From Corallococcus soli (GTDB lineage: Bacteria; Myxococcota; Myxococcia; Myxococcales; Myxococcaceae): a stretch of DNA of 64,000 nt. The notes under the pieces were generated by a model that saw nothing but the letters and a program-made list of their open reading frames with translations, was not told where the DNA came from and did no database searches. The stretch lies in the NCBI RefSeq assembly GCF_014930455.1, contig NZ_JAAIYO010000006.1, forward strand, positions 248,001 through 312,000, in the 5' to 3' direction. Each line of letters starts with the position of its first letter. Positions within the stretch are counted from its first letter, which is position 1. Positions 7,344-16,937 of this stretch are shown one piece after another. The translations under genes and the position numbers were made by a program.

Positions 7344-8735
7344 TCACGGCGTCACGAGCCGCAGGAACGCATCCTGGTTCCACGCGGCGCCCGCGCCATC
7401 ACGCTGCCAGCCCGACGCCACCAGCCCCGCGTCCGGCAGCGCGACCAGCGTCGTCGCCGCCAGCGAGCACGTCCCGCTGGAGCAGGTCTCCGGCGCCAGC
7501 GTGCTCGCGCCCAGCAGCGCCCCGTCCGCCGCGTAGCGCGTCAGCCTGTTGCCACACGCCACCGCCACAGGCCCCGTGGACTCCACCGCGGCCACCGTGC
7601 CCACCGACGCCGAACCGCACGTGGGCCGCTTCGCCCACTGCTCCTGCCCGTCCGCCGTCGCGGTGAGCACGAACGGCCCACCCTCATCCAGCGTCGTCTC
7701 GTTCCACACCAGCAGGCCCACCGCCTCACCGGCCACCGCCACCGTGCCGTCCGCGCCCACCGACACGGAGCCGACACGCCCGTTCACGCCCGGCACCTCC
7801 CGCCCCCACGCCAGCGCCCCGTCCGCGTCGAACGCGAGCACCACGAAGCCGCCCGTGCCCTCCGCGTCGAACGTGCGCCCATCCAGCGTCACCGGGCCCA
7901 CCAGCCTGCCGGCGACCACCGACGTGCCCGTGGCCGACAGCGCCACCGCCGACAGCAGCGTGCCCTCCGCCGCGCCGTCGAACGTCCGCGTCCAGCGCAC
8001 CGCGCCGTCCGCCGCGTAGCGCACCAGCTGGGGCGTGTGGGCCTCCGTCGTCCACTCCTCGCCCAGGGCCACCACGCCACCGGCCGCGTCCGCCGCCGTC
8101 GCGTACACCTTCTGGCCCACGCGGCGCTGCCACTCGGGCGCGCCGTCGTCGGAGAACTTCACCAGGAAGCCGTCCTGCGCCTCGCCCAGCCCGAAGTCCG
8201 CCGAGTACAGGAACGCGTTGCCGGACAGGAACACCGCGCCGTCCGCGCCCGTGGAGCCCGCCACGCGCAGGTCCGACAGGCGGTTGCGCTCGAACTCCTT
8301 CGCCCACGTCCGCGTCCCGTCCGCCGCGTAGCGCGACAGCGTCAGCACCAGCCGCTCGCCGTCCACCGGCTCACGGTCCTCGTCCGAGCGCGGCGTGCCC
8401 GACGTCACCCACAGCACGTCCCCGCCCCGCCCCACCGCCAACCCGGAACCCGTGTCGTCCTGCGGGCCGCCCAGGGTCTCCGACCAGGGGCTCACCGCCG
8501 GGGCCGCCGGAGCAGGGGCCTCCGCCACGGGCGCCTCCGTCGGCGCCTGCGTCCCAGGCGAGGGGGCGGCCGCTTCGGGTGCCGGCGTGGGAACGGGGCC
8601 CCGGGCTTCCCTGGGGTTGCCCACATCCTCAGCTTCTCCGACCGAGCCCTCTCCACAGGCGGTCCCACCCAGCCCCAGCAGCCCCGCGCCCAGAAGTGCC
8701 CACCCGCCCCAGATGACCCGTCGTGCTGAACGCAT
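7344..8735 (-). CDS. Beta-propeller-type lipoprotein (SBBP/delta-60-like repeats)
   Basis: A 463-residue protein starting at ATG 8735, chosen because it opens a short basic stretch and a hydrophobic signal ending in GLGGTAC, a lipobox-like site. After an Ala/Pro/Glu linker come repeats of about 50 residues with motifs such as LAVGRGGDVLWVTSG, VFLSGNAF, VAVAGEAVG and RYAADGA alternating with W-containing strands. This pattern fits SBBP-type beta-propeller repeats of secreted proteins. It is probably anchored in the outer membrane. It converges on the PIN toxin and is followed upstream by a 262-bp gap. No enzymatic motif is visible. Confidence 0.75.
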   Translation of the reverse strand: MRSARRVIWGGWALLGAGLLGLGGTACGEGSVGEAEDVGNPREARGPVPTPAPEAAAPSPGTQAPTEAPVAEAPAPAAPAVSPWSETLGGPQDDTGSGLAVGRGGDVLWVTSGTPRSDEDREPVDGERLVLTLSRYAADGTRTWAKEFERNRLSDLRVAGSTGADGAVFLSGNAFLYSADFGLGEAQDGFLVKFSDDGAPEWQRRVGQKVYATAADAAGGVVALGEEWTTEAHTPQLVRYAADGAVRWTRTFDGAAEGTLLSAVALSATGTSVVAGRLVGPVTLDGRTFDAEGTGGFVVLAFDADGALAWGREVPGVNGRVGSVSVGADGTVAVAGEAVGLLVWNETTLDEGGPFVLTATADGQEQWAKRPTCGSASVGTVAAVESTGPVAVACGNRLTRYAADGALLGASTLAPETCSSGTCSLAATTLVALPDAGLVASGWQRDGAGAAWNQDAFLRLVTP

Positions 8736-8997
8736 GCCGTGCTCCCATGCCTGCCCTGCCCGAATGCAGGCGCCTTGGGAACGTAAGCAGTGTGTCCATG
8801 AAGCGGCATTCCCCCCTCCCACGGGGGACTTGAAACCGGCCGGGGGGCGACCGGGGGGTCGGGCGTGAGGCCGGGCGGACCCGTGTGTAGGCACGCGGAA
8901 TAGGGAGGGCCTGGAACGGTTGCCACCACACGGCCGGGCCCCTGGGCGACGGAAACCGTTGGTCCGCCCCCCGCGCGCCGATTAAGAGAACCCTTCC

Positions 8998-10026
8998 ATG
9001 GAAAGCGCCGCCCCCGCCCCACTCCCCCCGTCCGACGCCACTGGCGAGGACCTGCGCGCCGTCGAGGAGCTTGCCCAGGCCCGCAACGCCATCGTCGAGC
9101 AGATTGAAAAGCGCGTCGTCGGCCAGCGAGACGTGGTGGAGCACCTGCTGATTTCGCTCTTCAGCCGCGGCCACTGCCTGTTCGTGGGCGTCCCGGGCCT
9201 CGCGAAGACGCTGCTCATCTCCACGCTGGCGGACGTGCTCAACCTGTCCTTCAACCGCATCCAGTTCACGCCGGACCTGATGCCGTCGGACATCACCGGC
9301 ACGGACATCCTGGAAGAGGACAAGACGACGGGCCGGCGCTCCTTCCGCTTCATGCACGGGCCCCTGTTCGCGAACATCATCCTCGCGGACGAGGTGAACC
9401 GCACGCCGCCCAAGACGCAGGCCGCGCTCCTCCAGGCGATGCAGGAGTACCGCATCACCGCCGGCGGCCGGACCTACCCGCTGGAGCTGCCCTTCCTCGT
9501 CTTCGCCACGCAGAACCCCATCGAGCAGGAGGGCACCTACCCCCTCCCCGAGGCGCAGCTGGACCGCTTCATGTTCCTGGTGGACGTGGGCTACCCCAGC
9601 GCCGAGGAGGAGGTGCAGATCGTCAAGAGCACCACCGCCGGCGCGCCGCCGAAGCTGGAGAAGATCCTCTCCCCGGAGCGCATCCTCGCGCTCCAGGAGC
9701 TGGTGCGCCGCGTGCCGGTGCCGGACCACGTCGTGCGCTACGCGGTGGAGCTGGTGCGCCACACGCGCCCCAAGGAAGCGGGCGCGCCGGACTTCGTGGC
9801 GAAGAACGTGTCCTGGGGCGCGGGCCCCCGCGCGAGCCAGTACCTGGTGCTCGCGGCCAAGGCGCGCGCCATCCTCAACGGCCGCTTCGTGGCCACGGTG
9901 GAGGACGTGCGCGCGCTGGCGCGTCCGGTGCTGCGCCACCGCGTGCTGCCGAACTTCACCGCGGAGAGCGAAGGCATCACGTCCGTGAAGTTGATTGATC
10001 AGCTCCTCACGGTGGTGAAGGGCTAG
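8998..10026 (+). CDS. MoxR-family AAA+ ATPase
   Basis: A 342-residue AAA+ protein. Walker A is GVPGLAKT near residue 62, Walker B ILADEVNR near 127, and sensor 1 [23 protein letters not shown] near 170. MoxR ATPases work with von Willebrand A (VWA) proteins as chaperone-like remodelers of enzymes or envelope complexes. It is the first gene of a moxR-DUF58-BatA operon, separated by 15 bp from the DUF58 gene. The start ATG at 8998 has only a weak AAGAG ahead of it. Length and motif order are typical. Confidence 0.93.
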   Translation: MESAAPAPLPPSDATGEDLRAVEELAQARNAIVEQIEKRVVGQRDVVEHLLISLFSRGHCLFVGVPGLAKTLLISTLADVLNLSFNRIQFTPDLMPSDITGTDILEEDKTTGRRSFRFMHGPLFANIILADEVNRTPPKTQAALLQAMQEYRITAGGRTYPLELPFLVFATQNPIEQEGTYPLPEAQLDRFMFLVDVGYPSAEEEVQIVKSTTAGAPPKLEKILSPERILALQELVRRVPVPDHVVRYAVELVRHTRPKEAGAPDFVAKNVSWGAGPRASQYLVLAAKARAILNGRFVATVEDVRALARPVLRHRVLPNFTAESEGITSVKLIDQLLTVVKG

Positions 10027-10041
10027 TCCGGCCCACACCCC

Positions 10042-10923
10042 ATGGCGCTGCTCGACGCCCAGACGCTGTCCCGCCTCCAGGGCGTGAAGCTGCGCGCCCG
10101 CGCGGTGATGGAGGGCGTGCTGTCCGGCCTCCACAAGAGCCCGCATCAGGGCCAGAGCGTGGAGTTCGCGGAGCACAAGGAGTACGCCCCCGGCGACGAG
10201 CTGCGCCACCTGGACTGGAAGGCCTACGGCAAGTTCGACAAGTACTACGTCAAGCGCTACGAGCATGAGACGAACCTGCGCTCGGTGATGGTCGTGGATG
10301 CGTCCGCGTCCATGGGCTACCAGAGCGGCGCCCTGTCCAAGCTGGAGGTGGCGAAGACGCTGGCGGGCGCGCTCAGCTACCTGCTGGTGCGCCAGCAGGA
10401 CGCGGCGGGCCTGTCGCTGATGGTGGGCGGGGCGTTCCGGGACGTGCCCCCGCGCGCGTCGGCGGGCCACCTCAACGTGCTGCTGGACGCGCTGGAGCAC
10501 ACGGAGGCCAAGGGCCCCACGGACCTGGGCAGCGCGGCGGACCACCTGGCGGAGGTGCTGCCCCGGCGCTCGACGGTCATCGTGCTGTCGGACCTGCTGG
10601 ATGAACGGCAGGAGGCGCTCAAGCGGGTGCTCTCGCTGCGGCAGCGCAAGAACGACGTGGCGGTGTTCCACCTGGTGGACCCGGCGGAGCTGACGTTCCC
10701 GTTCGATGACCCCACGCTCTTCCTGGACATGGAGGGCGAGGGCCGCATCGAAGTGAACCCGCGCGAAATCAAGCAGAGCTACCTGGAGGAGTTCGGCGCC
10801 TTCCTCGCGGACGTGAAGGCGAAGTGCGCCGAGGCGGACGTGGACTACGAGCTGGTGCGCACGGACGAGCGGCTGGATGAAGTGCTGCTGCGCTTCCTGG
10901 GGCGCCGCGGGAGGCGCAGGTGA
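10042..10923 (+). CDS. DUF58 / VWA-like protein
   Basis: A 293-residue DUF58 protein. The family signature lies at YAPGDELRHLDWKAYGKFDKYYVKRYE (split around residues 52-78), and a VWA-type metal-site motif DxSxS is present at D86-A-S88-A-S90. It is the usual partner of a MoxR ATPase; the pair is widespread but its client is often unknown. The GTG start of the next gene overlaps its TGA stop, so the two are translationally coupled. Predicted cytoplasmic. Confidence 0.92.
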   Translation: MALLDAQTLSRLQGVKLRARAVMEGVLSGLHKSPHQGQSVEFAEHKEYAPGDELRHLDWKAYGKFDKYYVKRYEHETNLRSVMVVDASASMGYQSGALSKLEVAKTLAGALSYLLVRQQDAAGLSLMVGGAFRDVPPRASAGHLNVLLDALEHTEAKGPTDLGSAADHLAEVLPRRSTVIVLSDLLDERQEALKRVLSLRQRKNDVAVFHLVDPAELTFPFDDPTLFLDMEGEGRIEVNPREIKQSYLEEFGAFLADVKAKCAEADVDYELVRTDERLDEVLLRFLGRRGRRR

Positions 10924-13019
10924 CGTTCGGCAACCCGTGGTTCCTGCTGGGCGCGCTGGGCGCGCTCATCCCCGTGCTGGTGCACCTGTTCGACCGCAGG
11001 CGGCCCCGGGCGCATCCGTTCGGGCCCATGGCCTTCGTGCTGCGCAGCCAGAAGCGCACGGCGAGCCGGCTCAAGCTGAAGCGGCTGCTGCTCTACACGC
11101 TGCGCACGCTCATCCTGCTGGCCATCCCGCTGGCGCTGGCGCGGCCGGAGTTCAGCCGCGACGCGCAGGCGGCCACGGTGACGCGCGGGCCGGCGGCCAC
11201 GGCCATCATCCTGGACGCGTCGCTGTCCATGCGCTGGTCGGACGGCACGGCGCTGTTCGAGAAGGGCCGCGACGAGGCGCGCGACGCGCTCAAGGACCTG
11301 CTGCCGGAGGAGCCCGCGACGGTGCTGGTGTGCACGGGCGCGCCGGAGGCACCGCCGCCCCCGGGCTTCGACCGGGCCCGGCTGCGGGCGCTCGTGGACG
11401 AGGCGAAGCCCACCTACGGCACGGCGGACCTGTCGCGCTGCCTGGACCTGGCGGCGCGCGCGCTGGAGGAGAACCCGATGCCGGGCAAGCGCCTGGTGGT
11501 GGTCTCCGACATGACGGCCTCCGGCTTCCGGCTGGAAGCGCCGCCGCCCACGGTGAAGGGCCCCACGGGCGCGCTGGTGAAGCCGGAGGTGGTGCTGCGC
11601 GACGTGGCGGAGGGCCGCGACACCCTGGAAAACCACGCGCTGGTGGACCTGCGGGTGGAGCCCGCGCTCCAGGCCGGGCCGCGCTCGTACCAGTTCACGT
11701 TCACGGTGCGGAACTTCGGCGCGAAGCCGGTGAAGGACCTGGAGGCCGCGGTGCGCGTGGGCGAATCCACGCTGGCCAAGGGCTTCGTGGACGTGCCGGC
11801 GGGGGGCACCACGCAGAAGACGCTGACGGTGCGCTTCCCCCAGGGCGGCACGGTGGTGGGCGCGGTGACGCTGGCGCCGGACGCGCTGGCGGAGGACGAC
11901 CGGCGGCCTTTCGTGCTGCCGGTGCCGCGCGGGCTGAAGGCGCTGGTGGTGAACGGCTCGCCGCACGCGACGCGCTACCGGGATGAGGCCTTCTTCGTGG
12001 ACGCGGCGCTCACGTCGCCGGGCTCGCCGGTGGACGTGGCGGTGCGCGACGCGGAGGTGGGCCTGCGCGAGGACTTCAGCGCGTATGACCTGGTGCTGCT
12101 GCTCAACGCGTCCGCGCCCTCGGAGGACGAGGCGGCGAAGCTCAGGACCTTCGTGGAGAACGGCGGCGGCCTCTTCGTGAGCGTGGGCGACCACGTGAAC
12201 CCGGACACGTACAACCAGCGGCTGGGCGCGCTCCTGCCCCGGCCCCTGCGCCTGGTGCGCACGAGCGCCGAGCGCGAGGACCCCGACGCGGAGACGAAGA
12301 CGGCGAAGCTGGCGCAGGTGCAGGTGGAGCACCCGCTGTTCGCGCCCTTCACGGGCCGGGCGGAGGAGGGCCTCATCGGCGCGCGCTTCTACAAGTACAT
12401 GCTGCTGGAGGCGGACAGCCCGTCCGCGCCGGGGACCAGCCAGGTGCTGGCCACGTACGAGGACGGAGCACCGGCGGTGGCGGTGGCGCGCCGGGGCAAG
12501 GGACGCGTGGCGCTGTTCACCAGCACGGTGGACCGCGACTGGAGCGACTTCGCCATCCGGACCAGCTTCCTGCCGCTGATGCAGCGCTTCGCGGCGTACC
12601 TCACGGGCTCGCTGGAGGAGCGCGAGGAGGTGCGCGTGCGCGTGGGCGAGACGGTGACGCTGCGCCCGGAGGGCACGCAGAAGGTGACCGCGGTGCGCGC
12701 GCCGGACGGCGGCGAGGTGCCGGTGAAGGCCCAGCCGGACGGCTCGTTCGTCGCGGGTCCCACGGTGGAGCCGGGCGTGCACACGGTGCTGGGCGCGGAC
12801 GGCAAGCCCGTGGCCGCGCTGGGCTTCGCCGCGACCCTGGACCCGGCGGAGAGCGACCTGTCCCGGGTGCCGCAGGACACGCTGACTGCCTACTTCGGCG
12901 AGGACACGGTGAAGGCGTCCACCGGGGACGCGGACAAGCCCGCCGTGCCGCTGTGGACGTGGCTCATCCTGGCCGCGTGCCTGGCGTTCTTCTTCGAAGG
13001 CACACTGCTGCGCAAGTAA
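10920..13019 (+). CDS. BatA/VWA membrane protein of the MoxR operon
   Basis: A 699-residue protein starting at GTG 10920, overlapping the preceding TGA. The N-terminal BatA domain (GNPWFLLGALGALIPVLVHLFDRRRP, split over residues 4-29) has one membrane segment; a second follows near residue 65. A VWA-like domain holds ILDASLSM, then come a CARDB-like beta domain (residues about 240-330) and a glutamine-amidotransferase-like fold (VNGSPHATRYRDEAFF, NASAPSEDEAAKLRTFVENGGGLFVSVGDH region). A C-terminal membrane helix ends in RK. This is the periplasm-facing member of aerotolerance-type operons. The operon likely remodels or protects envelope proteins; its client is not evident. Confidence 0.88.
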   Translation: MTFGNPWFLLGALGALIPVLVHLFDRRRPRAHPFGPMAFVLRSQKRTASRLKLKRLLLYTLRTLILLAIPLALARPEFSRDAQAATVTRGPAATAIILDASLSMRWSDGTALFEKGRDEARDALKDLLPEEPATVLVCTGAPEAPPPPGFDRARLRALVDEAKPTYGTADLSRCLDLAARALEENPMPGKRLVVVSDMTASGFRLEAPPPTVKGPTGALVKPEVVLRDVAEGRDTLENHALVDLRVEPALQAGPRSYQFTFTVRNFGAKPVKDLEAAVRVGESTLAKGFVDVPAGGTTQKTLTVRFPQGGTVVGAVTLAPDALAEDDRRPFVLPVPRGLKALVVNGSPHATRYRDEAFFVDAALTSPGSPVDVAVRDAEVGLREDFSAYDLVLLLNASAPSEDEAAKLRTFVENGGGLFVSVGDHVNPDTYNQRLGALLPRPLRLVRTSAEREDPDAETKTAKLAQVQVEHPLFAPFTGRAEEGLIGARFYKYMLLEADSPSAPGTSQVLATYEDGAPAVAVARRGKGRVALFTSTVDRDWSDFAIRTSFLPLMQRFAAYLTGSLEEREEVRVRVGETVTLRPEGTQKVTAVRAPDGGEVPVKAQPDGSFVAGPTVEPGVHTVLGADGKPVAALGFAATLDPAESDLSRVPQDTLTAYFGEDTVKASTGDADKPAVPLWTWLILAACLAFFFEGTLLRK

Positions 13020-13224
13020 CGGGGCGTGAGCCTCCCTGGAAGGGCGGACACGCTCGCCAGGCGCGAACAGGCTTGCGGTGCGAATCCTGGCCACCGCCCG
13101 GTGTTCGTCTTCCGGATCCGGCTGCCTCGCGGTGAGCCGGCTGCTCCGCGCCCTGACAGGCAGCCGACGCTCGGGAGCGCATCCGCTGCCCCACCGGCGG
13201 CGGGCTCTGCCACACTGCGTGGCC

Positions 13225-14334
13225 GTGAGCCCTGCTTCCGCCCTCTATCGCGACTGCGCCCGCCTCTTCATGGTGGGCTTCCCTGGCACCCGCATCGACG
13301 CCGACCTCGCGGCGCTGATGGATGACGGCATCTACGGCGCCATCCTCTTCAAGCGAAACGTGGGCACCGCGAAGGAGACCGCGGCGCTGTGCCACGAGCT
13401 GAAGGTGCGTGCGGGCAGGCCCTTCATCCTCTCCGTGGACCAGGAGGGCGGCCGCGTGGCGCGACTTCGCGGCGCGCCGTTCACGTCACTGCCGCCCATG
13501 CGGGAGCTGGGACAGCGCGGCGATGAAGCGCTGGCCGAACGCGTGGGCCGGCTGCTCGCGCACGAGCTGCGCGCGGTGGGCTTCGACTGGGACTTCGCGC
13601 CGGTGCTGGACGTGGACACCAACCCGGCCAACCCGGTGATTGGGGACCGCAGCTTCAGCCGCGACCCGGCGGAGGTGGGCCGGCTGGGCGTGGCGCTCGC
13701 GCGGGGAATGGAGGCCGGCGGCGTGGCGTCGTGCGGGAAGCACTTCCCGGGACACGGCGACACGACGACGGACAGCCACCTCACCCTGCCCCGGCTGCCG
13801 CACGACCTGGAGCGACTGCGCCGCGTGGAGCTGGTGCCCTTCCAGGCCTTCGCGAAGGCGGGGCTCGCGTCGCTGATGACGGCGCACGTCCTGTTCGACG
13901 CGCTGGAGCCCGGCGTGCCGGCGACCATGAGCCACCGCGCGCTGCACGGCATCCTGCGCCAGGAGCTGGGCTTCGACGGGGTGCTCGTCAGCGACGACCT
14001 GGAGATGAAGGCCATCGCGGGGCACTACTCGGTGGAGGAGGCCGCGGTGCAGGGCACGCTCGCGGGCGTGGACCTGTTCCTCGTGTGCCACCGCGCGGAC
14101 GTGCAGCGCGGTGCCATTGAAGCGCTGGTGAAGGCGGTGGAGTCCGGCCGCGTACCGCGCGAGCGCATCACCGAGGCCCACCGACGCCTGGACGCGCTCG
14201 CTGCCCGCTTCGCGCACCCCGCCGAGGACCGGCTCGCCACGCTCGGGGATGCGGACCACCGAGCGCTCGCGGAGGGCCTCGCCAGCGCGTTCACCGGCAA
14301 GGACCCGACGGAGGTCATGCTCGCGTCGCGCTGA
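13225..14334 (+). CDS. nagZ: Beta-N-acetylhexosaminidase NagZ (glycoside hydrolase family 3)
   Basis: A 369-residue GH3 enzyme that removes N-acetylglucosamine from anhydro-muropeptides in peptidoglycan recycling. Visible motifs: LSVDQEGGRVARL near residue 72, the NagZ-specific KHFPGHGDT..DSH near residue 173 (catalytic His-Asp dyad loop) and VSDDLEMKAI near 258 carrying the nucleophilic Asp. No signal peptide is seen, as expected for cytosolic NagZ. The GTG at 13225 is preferred; GTG 13219 is an alternative two codons upstream, and upstream in-frame sequence looks non-coding. It lies 205 bp after the BatA gene, so cotranscription is uncertain. Confidence 0.92.
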   Translation: MSPASALYRDCARLFMVGFPGTRIDADLAALMDDGIYGAILFKRNVGTAKETAALCHELKVRAGRPFILSVDQEGGRVARLRGAPFTSLPPMRELGQRGDEALAERVGRLLAHELRAVGFDWDFAPVLDVDTNPANPVIGDRSFSRDPAEVGRLGVALARGMEAGGVASCGKHFPGHGDTTTDSHLTLPRLPHDLERLRRVELVPFQAFAKAGLASLMTAHVLFDALEPGVPATMSHRALHGILRQELGFDGVLVSDDLEMKAIAGHYSVEEAAVQGTLAGVDLFLVCHRADVQRGAIEALVKAVESGRVPRERITEAHRRLDALAARFAHPAEDRLATLGDADHRALAEGLASAFTGKDPTEVMLASR

Positions 14335-14404
14335 GCGCGGGCAGCCGCGTTCCCGCGCGAGCGCCCTTCCGGCACAGGCTTCGGCGCGCTCCAGCCCTGG
14401 AGCG
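14335..14404. terminator. Two hairpins between convergent genes
   Basis: First stem: GCGCGGG (14335-14341) with CCCGCGC (14352-14358). Second stem: CGCTCCAG (14387-14394) with CTGGAGCG (14397-14404). They occupy the gap between nagZ and the convergent lipoprotein gene and can serve both directions. Confidence 0.55.
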
Positions 14405-14410
14405 AGCGCG

Positions 14411-14776
14411 TCACTCCTCGGTCGGGTGCCCCCGCGAACGCCTCTGCTCATGCCCCTGGATGAACTGCTGCGTCCCGCCGGGGTCCTGGGTGTTCTCGTT
14501 GGGCGCGGTGTAGCCCGGCGCGCCAATCTTGTTGGTGTGGCCCTGGGCGCCCGCGCCATCCTCCGCGGCCGTGGTGCCCGCGTTTCCAGCGCCTCCGGTG
14601 CCGGGCTCCATCGGCGTCATCGGCGTCCCGCGTTGCTGGGTGTTGGCGATGCCCTCGTAGCGGCTCCCACCCTGGGGCATTAGCGGCCTGTCGCGATTGC
14701 AGCCCGGTCCAATGAGCGCCACCGCGGCGGCGAAGGTCCCCAGCATCGTCCAGCGGCAGAGGGTTCGGGAATGCAT
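14411..14776 (-). CDS. Small lipoprotein, unknown function
   Basis: A 121-residue protein. The ATG at 14776 is preceded by CAGGAGGAGCAGG, a strong ribosome site, and starts a signal peptide ending in LIGPGC. The mature part is Gly/Thr/Asn/Gln-rich and low in hydrophobic residues, without recognisable domains, so it is probably an unstructured outer-membrane or surface lipoprotein. It is the downstream neighbour of another short lipoprotein on the same strand (about 140 bp apart). Lipobox -3 to -1 (GPG) is imperfect, which lowers certainty on acylation. Confidence 0.65.
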   Translation of the reverse strand: MHSRTLCRWTMLGTFAAAVALIGPGCNRDRPLMPQGGSRYEGIANTQQRGTPMTPMEPGTGGAGNAGTTAAEDGAGAQGHTNKIGAPGYTAPNENTQDPGGTQQFIQGHEQRRSRGHPTEE

Positions 14777-14918
14777 GACCTGCTCCTCCTGGAGGCATGA
14801 CGGCCTCGACAAGGAAGGAGTGGCCATCCCAGCCCCCCGCCGGAAGTTGGTTGCGGGGGCGGGGCACGGGCGCCCGCCGGCACGCTGACCGGCAGGACGC
14901 CCTGGGACTTCAGGACTG

Positions 14919-15437
14919 CTAGCGCTGCAGGTAGATGGGCTGGCTGACGTAGCTGTAGGGCGCGTCGAAGCCGCGCACGCTCTCGTTCGCCGTGGAGATG
15001 TTCCAGCCGCCCAGGCCCCACGCTGCGGGCGAGTAGGTTGCCCCACCCAGCGCGCCGTAGCGGTGCGCCATCATCCCGCCCGCGTTGTCCCAGAGGGAGT
15101 TGTTCTCCTTCCCGTTCTTCGCCGGAGTGCGCGGGTCGATGCTGGAGCCAATCTTCCCGATGGACTCGTTGTAGCCCCGGTCCACCGTCAGCATGTACTG
15201 CGGCAGCTTCGCGGCCGCGTCGCCCTGGTGGGCGGCGCCAGGGGCTTCGTTCCCCTGCTGCTCGGCCACGTTGTACAGGGCCTCGCCCTGCTTGCCGCGC
15301 TGGGCGAAGGCATTGCCCCGGGGCTCATCCGGCTGCTTGCCGCCCGTCTCCGGGAGGCCGCCGCAGGCCGTGCCCAGCAGGACGCCCGTCACCAGCGCCG
15401 CCGTCCCCATCCACCGCTGAATGCCTCGCTCGCGCAT
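14919..15437 (-). CDS. Small lipoprotein, unknown function
   Basis: A 172-residue protein with a basic N-terminus (MRERGIQRW) and hydrophobic signal ending LLGTAC. The ATG at 15437 has GGAG 9 bp upstream; in-frame ATGs at 15443 and 15455 are possible. The mature part contains SRGF-like aromatic C-terminal stretches (YSYVSQPIYL) and Asn/Gly-rich segments, with no known domain. It sits between another lipoprotein gene and a peroxiredoxin, all on the minus strand. Likely cell-envelope located; function unknown. Confidence 0.65.
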   Translation of the reverse strand: MRERGIQRWMGTAALVTGVLLGTACGGLPETGGKQPDEPRGNAFAQRGKQGEALYNVAEQQGNEAPGAAHQGDAAAKLPQYMLTVDRGYNESIGKIGSSIDPRTPAKNGKENNSLWDNAGGMMAHRYGALGGATYSPAAWGLGGWNISTANESVRGFDAPYSYVSQPIYLQR

Positions 15438-15675
15438 GTTCATCGTCTCCGCCATCCCCGAGGAATGGTCATGCTGCCCGCGCCAGCCACCGGGCATCCG
15501 CCCGACGGCTCGCCTTGCAGGTCGCCCACTGCCAGGGCCCGGAGGCCACGGCGGGGCTGGGTCATGAACGGCCAGTCTCCCAGGAAGAAGGAGACCCACC
15601 ACGGGGCGGAGGAATACACGGTCCCGGCCTCCCTGTCCCGCCAGGAGTGCACCGGGAGGCCCCCGCCCTCCCCCG

Positions 15676-16344
15676 TCAGGCGCGGGCACCCTTCCGGGCC
15701 GGAGCCTTCGCCGCCGGGGCCTTCTTCGCCGCCGGTTTCTTGACAGTGGCCGGCTTCGCCACGGCGGCCGGGGCCTTCTTCGCGGCGGGGGCCTTCACCG
15801 CCGGGGCCTTCTTCGCGGCAGGCGCCGACACCGCCGGCGAGGGAGCCCTGCCCGAGGACACCTGGGAGGCCGCGCCGGCAGGTTGCTGGAGCGAGGCCAG
15901 GACCTCCGCCACGTGTCCCGCGACCTTCACCTTGGGCCATACGCGCAGCACCTTGCCGTCCGGTCCGATGAGGAAGGTCGCGCGGATGAGGCCCATGAAC
16001 TTGCGGCCATAGAGGGACTTCTCCCCCCACACCCCGTAGGCGTCCGCCACCGCGTGGTCCGGATCCGCCAGGAGCGAGAAGGGCAGGCCCTGTTTCGTGG
16101 CGAACTTCTGGTGGCTCGCGGTGCTGTCCGGCGACACGCCCAGCACCACCGCGCCGGCCTTCACCAGCGCGGAGTGTTCGTCGCGGAAGTCACACGCCTC
16201 CGTGGTGCAGCCCGGGGTCGCGTCCTTCGGGTAGAAGTAGAGGACGACGTGCCGCCCCTTGAGCTGCGAGAGGGAGACGGTGGCGCCGCTCTGGTCGGGG
16301 AGCGAGAAGCCGGGGGCCTTGTCACCTGCTTGGGGCATGGGCAT
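15676..16344 (-). CDS. bcp: Bcp/PrxQ-type peroxiredoxin with histone-H1-like tail
   Basis: A 222-residue protein. Residues 1-155 form an AhpC/TSA-fold thiol peroxidase: peroxidatic C46 in TPGCTTEAC, resolving C51 five residues later as in PrxQ/Bcp, then [19 protein letters not shown] and [10 protein letters not shown]. It reduces H2O2 and organic peroxides with thioredoxin. Residues about 165-222 are an unusual Ala/Lys/Pro tail of repeated AAKKAPA and AKAPA units, resembling histone H1 or bacterial H1-like proteins. The usual Bcp ends near residue 155. The ATG 16344 follows a GGAG. The tail may bind DNA or polyphosphate; that is inference. Confidence 0.9.
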   Translation of the reverse strand: MPMPQAGDKAPGFSLPDQSGATVSLSQLKGRHVVLYFYPKDATPGCTTEACDFRDEHSALVKAGAVVLGVSPDSTASHQKFATKQGLPFSLLADPDHAVADAYGVWGEKSLYGRKFMGLIRATFLIGPDGKVLRVWPKVKVAGHVAEVLASLQQPAGAASQVSSGRAPSPAVSAPAAKKAPAVKAPAAKKAPAAVAKPATVKKPAAKKAPAAKAPARKGARA

Positions 16345-16394
16345 GTGACGGCTCCTTACCCAGCCCCCGGCGGCTTCTCAACCCCGCGCGCGCC

Positions 16395-16880
16395 TCAGTG
16401 ATGGTCCGCGCTGCCCTCGCCCGGCGGGTGGCTGCTGGCCTCCAGTTGGACCAGGTCCGCCTGACAGCGCTGCAACACCTTGCGCAGCATCTCGCGGGTC
16501 GTGTCCGTCGACGCCTCGCCCATCTTCTTGGCGAGGCTCTCACAGGCGGCGCGCTTCGCGTCCGCCTCGCTGGCGCCAGGGCCCGTCGCGCCGGGGCGGG
16601 CCAGGGGGCGCGGCGGGAGCTTCTCGCGGGCGGCCTTCAGCGCGGCCAGCCGCTTCTCCGCTTCAGGGCGGCTCTTGGAGTCCTTGGGGACGGCCTCGAA
16701 CTGGGCGACGACCTCCGCCCAGGCCGGGTCCTGCGGGGCCACTTTCTGGTCGATCAACGCCTGATAGCGCCCCTCGGCCTTGGCGAGTTGCTCCGGACCG
16801 GGATCCTTGGAGCAACCCGACAGCACGAGCAGGCCCATCAACAGCAGCGCGGTGGAGTGTCGTGGGTTGGCAATGCGCAT
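16395..16880 (-). CDS. Lipoprotein, unknown function
   Basis: A 161-residue protein starting at ATG 16880 with GGAGGAAG about 11 bp upstream. The signal peptide ends LLVLSGC, a good lipobox. The mature part is charged and helical (SRPEAEKRLAALKAAREKL, AKKMGEASTDTTREMLRKVLQRC), with two further Cys that may pair, and ends in a His-containing tail. No family was recognised. It diverges from the Ni/Co transporter gene, with 57 bp between starts. Confidence 0.75.
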   Translation of the reverse strand: MRIANPRHSTALLLMGLLVLSGCSKDPGPEQLAKAEGRYQALIDQKVAPQDPAWAEVVAQFEAVPKDSKSRPEAEKRLAALKAAREKLPPRPLARPGATGPGASEADAKRAACESLAKKMGEASTDTTREMLRKVLQRCQADLVQLEASSHPPGEGSADHH

Positions 16881-16937
16881 GGTGTGGTGCTTCCTCCTGC
16901 TGGCCACCCGGTTAAACCACGGCTAGGGTGCGCCGTC

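Noticed and set aside
10845-13094. A 749-codon minus-strand open frame opposite the BatA gene
   Set aside because: Its translation is His/Arg/Ala-rich without motifs, while the plus-strand BatA/VWA domains are unmistakable.
13060-13100. tRNA-like T-loop sequence (GGTGCGAATCC)
   Set aside because: No matching acceptor, D or anticodon stems could be paired around it.
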